From: Chondrilla cf. caribensis
Lineage: Eukaryota > Porifera > Demospongiae > Chondrillida > Chondrillidae
DNA length: 64,000 nucleotides
Direction of reading: 5' to 3'
Assembly: GCA_964020155.1 (NCBI GenBank)
Contig: OZ026555.1
Location: 2,553,282 to 2,617,281, forward strand
In this document: in pieces, positions 57,658 through 64,000 of the stretch
Numbering within the stretch: the first letter of the stretch is position 1
Layout of the letters: every line of letters begins with the position of its first letter
Notes under the pieces: generated by a model
Seen by the model: only the letters and a program-made list of their open reading frames with translations
What the model was told of the DNA's origin: nothing
The model's database searches: none
Program-made: the position numbers and the translations under genes

Positions 57658-58228
57658 AAAAACCTTACTGAAGAGTGGAAAATTAGCAAATTATTCTATT
57701 CAAATTCCCACTATTCTGTACGACTAATGATAGAAAGACACTCTATAGATGTCACATCAATATTTAACAGTAAAGTTCTGTTGCATTCAATTAACTGATA
57801 AGTGTTGCAAGTTAGTGTCATCAACTATTTGTAGCATTGATACCACACACACTCCTAACACAAACCACATCAGACCTGCAATGACTATGTATACACATAC
57901 TTACCATGGGATTCCCATAGATAGAAGTCAATACTGCAAATCAAATGCACTTTTTGGTAAGATGACAATTCCTTCACAAGCACTTTCATAATAGACATCA
58001 GTGACTTGAAGATACTTGACCTACTCTGATGCTACATGTGTATGGATCAAGATAACAAGTCAGACACAATTTACATTAGATTAGGAGTACAAGGTCTTCA
58101 ACACAAAAACACTTCATGTTAAATGCATTTGACCTGTTGTCAATTAGCGTGTCATTACACAGTAGAGAGAATATTTATTGTATATTTGTAAATAGCTATT
58201 CAGTAAAAATAATCTGTCTTATACTTAC

Positions 58229-58285
58229 AGTAATCCTCTTAGGTAAGGATACTTTCACAGTTTTCCACTCAGCATCAGAATCCCC
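58229..58285 (-). CDS. NLR-like gene 2, candidate exon (19 codons)
   Basis: Minus-strand 57-bp exon, TTTCCAG acceptor, ATTACT|GTAAGT donor, phase 0 to 0. It encodes GDSDAEWKTVKVSLPKRIT. The EW-KTVKV segment resembles the EAWSQCKCKTVKM segment of exon C, which ties this exon to the same repeat-type region. Phase fits the preceding exon. Confidence 0.5.
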
Positions 58286-58389
58286 CTGGAAATGTATAAA
58301 TAAGAAATACATAATTTACAATGAATATCATAAATAAACGTACAACTTCAGCATGTGCATACTCCACTAATTGTCCATAATTAACACAC

Positions 58390-58393
58390 AGAC

Positions 58394-58428
<35 letters not shown>

Positions 58429-58434
58429 CACATA

Positions 58435-58501
<67 letters not shown>
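58390..58501. repeat. (CA)n microsatellite
   Basis: About 110 bp of CA dinucleotides with a few interruptions. Open frames through it are artefacts. Confidence 0.95.
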
Positions 58502-58505
<4 letters not shown>

Positions 58506-59664
58506 GTAAAACAACAGATGAGCAACACACATGATGACGTATGATCTAGCATGTGCCCTGTGTAAACATCATGTATGTGCAATAAAAATAATTACAATAG
58601 TGAGATGGTCTTGGTTTTTCCATACATAATATCATGATTTAGTGGATAATGAGCACTGGGTGGAGTTTAGTGAACAAACGGTGTAGTACATACACATGTA
58701 GGTGGTGATACAGATGAGCAGTATTGTGTAACAAATTCTGTATCCCATTGTGTTGGTGTTCTTAATTAGATCAAAAATGCCGCCACAGTATACAACAGTG
58801 TGTGCAAGCATACACACCCAGACATACCTATTAATTAATTATTTTTGTCTAGCAGCACTTTTAAATTTGCTCAGGCTTGTTTGTTCATATTTGTATATCT
58901 ATGGTATAAACTTTAGTATTCATTCTCTAGTTGGAGGATTTCAAAAAGGATTTTAAGATTTCCTTCAATTATCCACTCCAAGCAACAATACTAACCTAGA
59001 GCCTCAATATGGCACAGAAGAGAAGTTAGCTATAAATTAACTCCCAGCTATGGTACTGATCATATAAAACAGAACATTCTACAGGTGTAGAACAGGCATA
59101 CCCGTACCCATTCAGTACCCGTACCCATAAAACGGGAATGTCCATTTAATAGTTGAGTCGCCGAACTTGAAGATTGCAAAAATGTACACCTACGCAGCAA
59201 TAATAATGATTACAATCATAACGTGGATTTTAGTGATAAATTTGATAAGTATCTCCAGTTCATCATGTTACAGTTCATTGGAAAATGTTTTATTCGAGTT
59301 ACATAAAGTAGCAAATTCTCTTTTATCGTTGTTCAAAGGAAAGGTTGTGTCTTCACTTTGCTGTTTTCCGTGTTTAGACAGGATTAAAATCTTTCCAGAT
59401 TTATCGCTTTCATTCATTTTCTTCTTGTTATTGCTAATCAATTCTTTTGCTGCTCATTTCGGGGCTTTTATCTTGAACTCCAAAAATACCACTTCAAGGT
59501 GTTGAGTGGAGTATGGAGTAAACTAAAGAACGAGTACACCTGTACTTTACAAATAAATTTCACAAATGTCACATGGTTAATGTAATTCGGGAATATTTAG
59601 TTCAGCAATAAAGGAGTACAGCAGGAGGAAAGTAGTGATTCTGGATCGTACAAAAATGGCATAC
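58502..59664. other. Intron-like stretch, no supported minus-strand exon
   Basis: Lies between two candidate exons of NLR-like gene 2. A plus-strand ATG frame of 112 codons at 59167-59505 with two hydrophobic segments is the only notable frame; it has no supporting neighbours. Confidence 0.35.
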
Positions 59665-59769
59665 CTTATTGCATGGATCCTTTGTGGTGATCTCAAGAGC
59701 AGATGTGGTATTCACCAATACTTTCACAATACAAGAGAACAGCCTTCCAATTGGTGAATCCTCAGTAAA
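59665..59769 (-). CDS. NLR-like gene 2, LRR-type exon (35 codons)
   Basis: Minus-strand 105-bp exon, GATTGCAG acceptor, AATAAG|GTATGC donor, phase 0 to 0. It encodes FTEDSPIGRLFSCIVKVLVN then TTSALEITTKDPCNK. Helix then ALEIT strand, repeat-like. It is in phase with the exons on either side. Confidence 0.6.
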
Positions 59770-60621
59770 CTGCAATCATAATAAAAATGATTAAACATTA
59801 CATACTAACATTCAAGTAATGCATACACAGGGTTCAAATTTAAGGATTTTTTCAAGTTGCCCACAGGACAAACTAATGGAAAAATTAGATAGCGCATGGG
59901 AGAATTAGATTGAACAAATAATTTGTATAATAATATGTAATATAATTGCCAATCCTTGAAAATTACATTTAGGGGCACTCACGTATGTACGTATCTACAG
60001 CTATGTGCTGTGGCCAAAATGATTCAAGAGTATGCAGGTTTAGCATCATTGATCGAGCAGATAAATAGCCGTGAAAGTGGTCTAAAATATTAATATTATA
60101 AAAACTGTACTTAGTGTAAAATGAATGCATCCCAGTTCACTATTGCAATTGAGACAACAAAATGTAGATTAGTATAAAAATTATGACGAAAATAATCAGC
60201 CATTCTATGTCGTCATATTGCCAAATGGCTGTCAAACCCACATACGGATCGAGAAGCCGATTTTAAGGGGATCCAAGGGATAATCCGACGCTATATGCTC
60301 CATAGGAAAGTAATTGGAAGTTTTTTACTTTGTTAGATTGATGAAGCGACGCGACGAATAATCTATGCAAACCTTTCCAAGAGCTTAAAATTTTCAATCG
60401 GAGTACTCAACACTGGAATGATTTGTACCTGCATATAACAGATACTGTAGCATGGTTGTCCAGCGGGCAACCAATTAGCCAATTTTTCATTGTCCGAAGG
60501 AATTTTTAGTCGGCTCTGACGACCGGACGACCATTAAAGTTGAGCCCTGCATACAGCCTTGGAAATTAGATTCTGCTTCATTTATTTGATGTGCTGAAAA
60601 TCCAAACTTGATGCAATATTG

Positions 60622-60745
60622 AATGGTATAAATCACAATGTACAATTGGACAGATATTAATTACATGAGAACCATTTGTATGTTACATACAAATGGTTCA
60701 CATGTAATTAATATCTGTCCAATTGTATATTGTGATTTATACCAT
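60622..60745. repeat. 124-bp near-perfect palindrome (hairpin MITE)
   Basis: Starts ATGGTATAAATCACAAT and ends with its exact reverse complement. The arms are about 60 bp with only a few mismatches and almost no loop (centre at about 60683). Located in an intron of NLR-like gene 2. It could be a hairpin-type MITE or encode a foldback RNA. Confidence 0.8.
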
Positions 60746-60954
60746 AGATAGATAAATATCCTAAGAAGTAATTTAAATTGAAACACTTGTGAGGATACTA
60801 CCCCTCACACTCATGACTACTTTGTAGTCCCTCAAAGACCTATATTACCAAATGCCTTTGCCTGGAATCATATAATGTGTAAGCTGGTTGGTTACAAGGC
60901 TTATGGATGACTGGTCAGTACTCATACTCAGCCTGTTACTAATTTAACAGTTAC

Positions 60955-61071
60955 TTTCAATGCAGATGTGACACTGAACTCCAGCCAATCCAGTGCTGCT
61001 GCCTTTCTACAGAATAGTTCATCCCCGAATCCTCCTGTTGAACTTGCTGAACTACGATTGGTAACATTTAT
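60955..61071 (-). CDS. NLR-like gene 2, LRR-type exon (39 codons)
   Basis: Minus-strand 117-bp exon, TCTGTAG acceptor, TTGAAA|GTAACT donor, phase 0 to 0. The 3' half encodes ELFCRKAAALDWLEFSVTSA; ALDWLEFSV is the expected repeat strand. In phase with the 134-bp exon upstream and the 105-bp exon downstream. Confidence 0.55.
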
Positions 61072-62095
61072 CTACAGAAACAATAAAACATCAAGAAATA
61101 ATTACTCTTGATCTATGTAATGGTGAAAAATATATACTACATAGAAATAAAATTTTGTGCATGTTTTTTGGACTTTGGCTTGGTTCGCCAAATTATAATT
61201 TATAACCACAAATTTCAGTCCACAAGTAATGCTCCAATGCATCCAATTGAAAGCATGGTTGGTTTGAATGAAATCTTAATTTTTTCTTTCTGTAAAAGTT
61301 CCCTGTTATACTGTATGTAGCTTAGTTCTGGTAGAAAGCAAGTAGTAAATCATTATTATAATAATTTTCAATTAATGTCCTAGCCTGCCACTTGTCAGTT
61401 AGTCTCGTACCAAGACCCAACTTCTTTAATTACATAAACCCTAAAACATCTAACTCCCTAATTGCTACTATTTTAGGTACATAACATATTGTCCTTTAAC
61501 CTACATGCCTATGGGAGCTGCCTCCCCTAACTCATGAGCTGTAACTCATGGACTAGAGATCTTGGGCCTCTCACTCTATGCTCTTCAATCCAAGAAACAT
61601 AGGGTTATTCGACCCTGGTCTATGCATGACAAATGCCAACTCACAATGCTATAACTGCACTATTGTTATATAAAATTCATTACACTTATGATCCGTTATT
61701 CTAGATCTGATCTTTGAACACACACACATATAATCATCACTGTTCAGCTACTGTAAAGTCGTAAAACAGACATAGTATGTTGTCATGATACATGCTGAAA
61801 CTGTAACTTGTGGACTTATGACCTTGGGCCTCTTGCTCTATGTTCTTTAATCCAAGAAATATTGGGTTATTTGACCATGTTTACTTATGATGTCCATTCA
61901 TGGATAACTCCAACTTGCAATTATACTATTGTACTATTATTATATCAATATTATATTGATTACATTTGTATCCTGATTTCCTGGATCTAATCCTCGAGCA
62001 CACATACACAATCATCACTGTTCAGCTACTGTAAAGTAGCAACACAGACATAATACATTGTTATGATACATACTAAGAACATAATTCTGACTCAC

Positions 62096-62229
62096 CATCC
62101 CATCTATGATCAGTTTTTTCAAGTCACATTTCAATAGAACATCAGTTACAATGTAAACTGGTACATGACCAAGCCTGGCACAAGTGATACTGCTGTTTGG
62201 TGGCAATGTTCCAGAGAATAGCTTCCAAT
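62096..62229 (-). CDS. NLR-like gene 2, LRR-type exon following the NACHT exon
   Basis: 134-bp minus-strand exon, TCATAG acceptor, GATGGGATG|GTGAGT donor, phase 1 to 0. It encodes DWKLFSGTLPPNSSITCARL ... VTDVLLKCDLKKLIIDGM. Length, borders and sequence parallel the exon at 245-378 of gene 1. Confidence 0.75.
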
Positions 62230-62662
62230 CTATGACAAAAACATAAATACAGTATTATCAAGTAATGCAGGACTTGGATTGGTTGAGGAGTACACATACA
62301 GCCATGTAATTGTGGAAATCATTCAAGTGCTAACAAAGAGACTTACGGGTAATCTGCCAAGTTAATTTTGTTATTAAAATATTATAATAGTGGTGATATC
62401 ATAGTGGTGGTGTAGCATTATTGTGGCAAACCACAATAAGGCTAAAAATACACACAACGAAAAATCTTTTTTTGGTAAATAAAAATTCTTATTTACCAAC
62501 AGCAGATCCCAAATACACACACAAAATATACATGGTGTGAACTATCAATACATATCACTTGATAATATATTATAGAGTGGCATATACTACCAATTGCAAC
62601 TTCATGTCACGTTCAAAAGATACGTATGTGCAAAACAGCTCAAAACCCTTATTGCAATATAC

Positions 62663-64000
62663 CTTGCTGGTGAAGCTGAGAAAATGACAACGAATCCACA
62701 GATTTGGATGCATGAAGGGACCTCATCATGTCCCTCAGTGGTTCTCCGAAATTCAGGAAAGGCTTTGGCCCAGTGAATTCCACACCTTTCACAGTGGGAT
62801 GGTGTTTAATACAATAGTTCAATGCTGTTACCTCATAGCTTGACCTCGCGGTAATGGAAATGAGGCCATTGGGGAATATCTTAGGGAGAACTTTGGCAGC
62901 TACGTCTGGATTATCGGCCTCAAACAGGGAGATCATCAGGAGCATCTTGTGATCTTCCTCCCCAATCTTCTTCTGGCACATATTTTGGAGGGTTCTTGTC
63001 TCGAGTTTCTTCAGTGAGGTGATTCCGGCATAATACTTCCAGATTTCACCCATTTCCACACGTCCTAGATGCTCCTCCCATAGTGAAGCATGCTCACTAT
63101 CTGGTAGTGTGCCGATATGCACCGCAGCAAGCATCTCCTGGATGCTTTTGTGCAAGTAGTGGTAAAGGCGAATGTTACCACCCTCACGTAGTGAATCAAC
63201 AACTTCAACAAAAAGCAGCCCATATATACTGCCGCGCTCCTCATATTGGATCAGGTTGCTAACGTCATGTTCAGTTAAAAGCAGTCGCTGTTCTGTGCTG
63301 CAACATTCAAATGCCTTCTGACAGAGTTCGTAAAACCCTGGGAAGTCCACTTCTGAAACAGTCAAAAGATCGTTTATGGAAATCTTTTGGCCCTTTTTAC
63401 TGTTGATGAGTTCGGCAATGATGTATTCCTGGTAAATACCAGTTTGGGTCTCCGGGATACCATGATCTCCTCGCAAATAGTGAACTTTACAAACGATTTC
63501 GAGAACAATTGGAATACGACACATTCCACAAACGTGAGGAAGCTGAAGTAGCTTCTCCTTCAGCTTCTGAGCAATTATCGTTGATTGTTCACTGACAGAC
63601 AACTTCTCAAAATATTTATCAATATATGCCTCAATGTGTTCTTTTTTGAACCCTAGGATTTCAACATGGCGATGGGGATTGTCAACCAGAGTGAAAAGTT
63701 CTTTGCAGGTGACAGGTCGGGTTGTGATCACAACATCACACTCGCTCAGGTACAGAGTGGGGTCATGCGTTGAAAGAAGTTTCTGAAGGAAATGGCACGA
63801 CCTCAGGGATTCTTCCAGCTCATCGTAGCCATCCAAGATGAACATTACGTTTCTTCCATGACTTTGGTCGAGAGCATCACAAACATTATAGTCATTGACA
63901 GATTTCGCAGCATATTTCACAAAAAGGTGCTCCAGGTCAAGTTCTTCGTCTTGTTTCATTCTGAAGATGAGTTCTCTTAGTTCCACAAGTACTACCATCT
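62663..64000 (-). CDS. NLR-like gene 2, NACHT-domain exon (5' part beyond window)
   Basis: Minus-strand exon open to the right window edge, ending CAGCAAG|GTATAT in phase 1 as in gene 1. The P-loop lies outside the window. Visible are Walker B FILDGYDEL, the sensor strand DVVITTRPVT, the winged-helix part, and the C-terminal conserved tail HASKSVDSLSFSQLHQQ. About nine in ten residues match gene 1. A small length difference lies at the linker after HVEILGFKKEHIEAYIDKYF, where gene 2 has EKLSVSEQSTIIAQ in place of a shorter segment. No stop or frameshift is seen. The family role is a cytosolic sensor ATPase. Confidence 0.9.

Larger units (their letters stand above)
56232..58228. other. Non-coding stretch with AT and GC-rich repeats
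   Basis: No supported exon. A possible 29-bp minus-strand exon (57909-57937, IDFYLWESH) has good borders but the wrong phase for its neighbours. It includes the hairpins at 57311-57369 and 57633-57657 and a (TA)n run at 57547-57580. Confidence 0.4.

Noticed and set aside
57909..57937. 29-bp minus-strand exon (IDFYLWESH) with good splice borders
   Set aside because: Entry phase does not match the exon before it and it gives a stop in the required phase.
59167..59505. 112-codon plus-strand frame with two hydrophobic segments and an ATG
   Set aside because: AT-rich hydrophobic composition, no neighbouring exons, opposite to the NLR-like gene 2 intron; chance frame more likely than a membrane protein.

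Overview
The window is eukaryotic, AT-rich nuclear DNA from an early-branching animal; a demosponge is my best guess. The reasons are short spliced exons with GT/AG borders, NACHT-domain NLR-type receptors, a CARD-like adaptor candidate, many (TG)n/(CA)n tracts and a broad set of animal DNA transposons (Tigger/pogo, Tc1, CACTA-like, THAP-bearing). The species cannot be fixed without a database search. No bacterial-style operons, rRNA, tRNA or CRISPR were seen.

Layout. 0-4.5 kb: 3' part of an NLR-like gene on the minus strand (NACHT exon 681-2361 plus small exons). 4.5-7.7 kb: AT-rich DNA with a reverse-transcriptase relic and a TIR element carrying a helix-turn-helix fragment. 7.7-10.1 kb: four plus-strand exons of an M13 (neprilysin/ECE-like) peptidase without the catalytic part. 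11.96-12.1 kb: one unrecognised plus-strand exon. 14.3-20.7 kb: nine phase-compatible minus-strand exons of a Ser/Pro-rich protein ending in a CARD-like domain. 16.2-17.4 kb: a 1.2-kb TIR element in an intron of that gene; its second, inverted copy is at 28.2-29.4 kb. 21.7 kb: a lone plus-strand exon.

23.4-54.5 kb: a tandem array of five related modules. Each carries minus-strand exons A (112 bp), B (164 bp) and C (175/177 bp) in fixed order with matching intron phases; the fifth has only B and C. They look like leucine-rich-repeat-type modules. The array lies downstream, in transcription order, of a second NACHT gene whose 3' part fills 58.2-64 kb. Each of modules I-IV has its own transposon insertions: the GCATGTGG element and a LINE in I, a THAP foldback in II, a CACTA-like element with two divergent genes plus a LINE in III, and a Tigger in IV. 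Uninterrupted sibling modules show the empty sites. A smaller insertion shared by II and IV indicates that the array grew by copying a two-module unit.

The biological theme is an innate-immune receptor neighbourhood: two close NACHT paralogues, a large duplicated exon array that could extend or diversify the C-terminal sensing region, and a death-fold scaffold gene nearby, all heavily invaded by transposons. Whether the array is spliced to NLR 2 or is a row of decayed gene tails cannot be decided from sequence alone.
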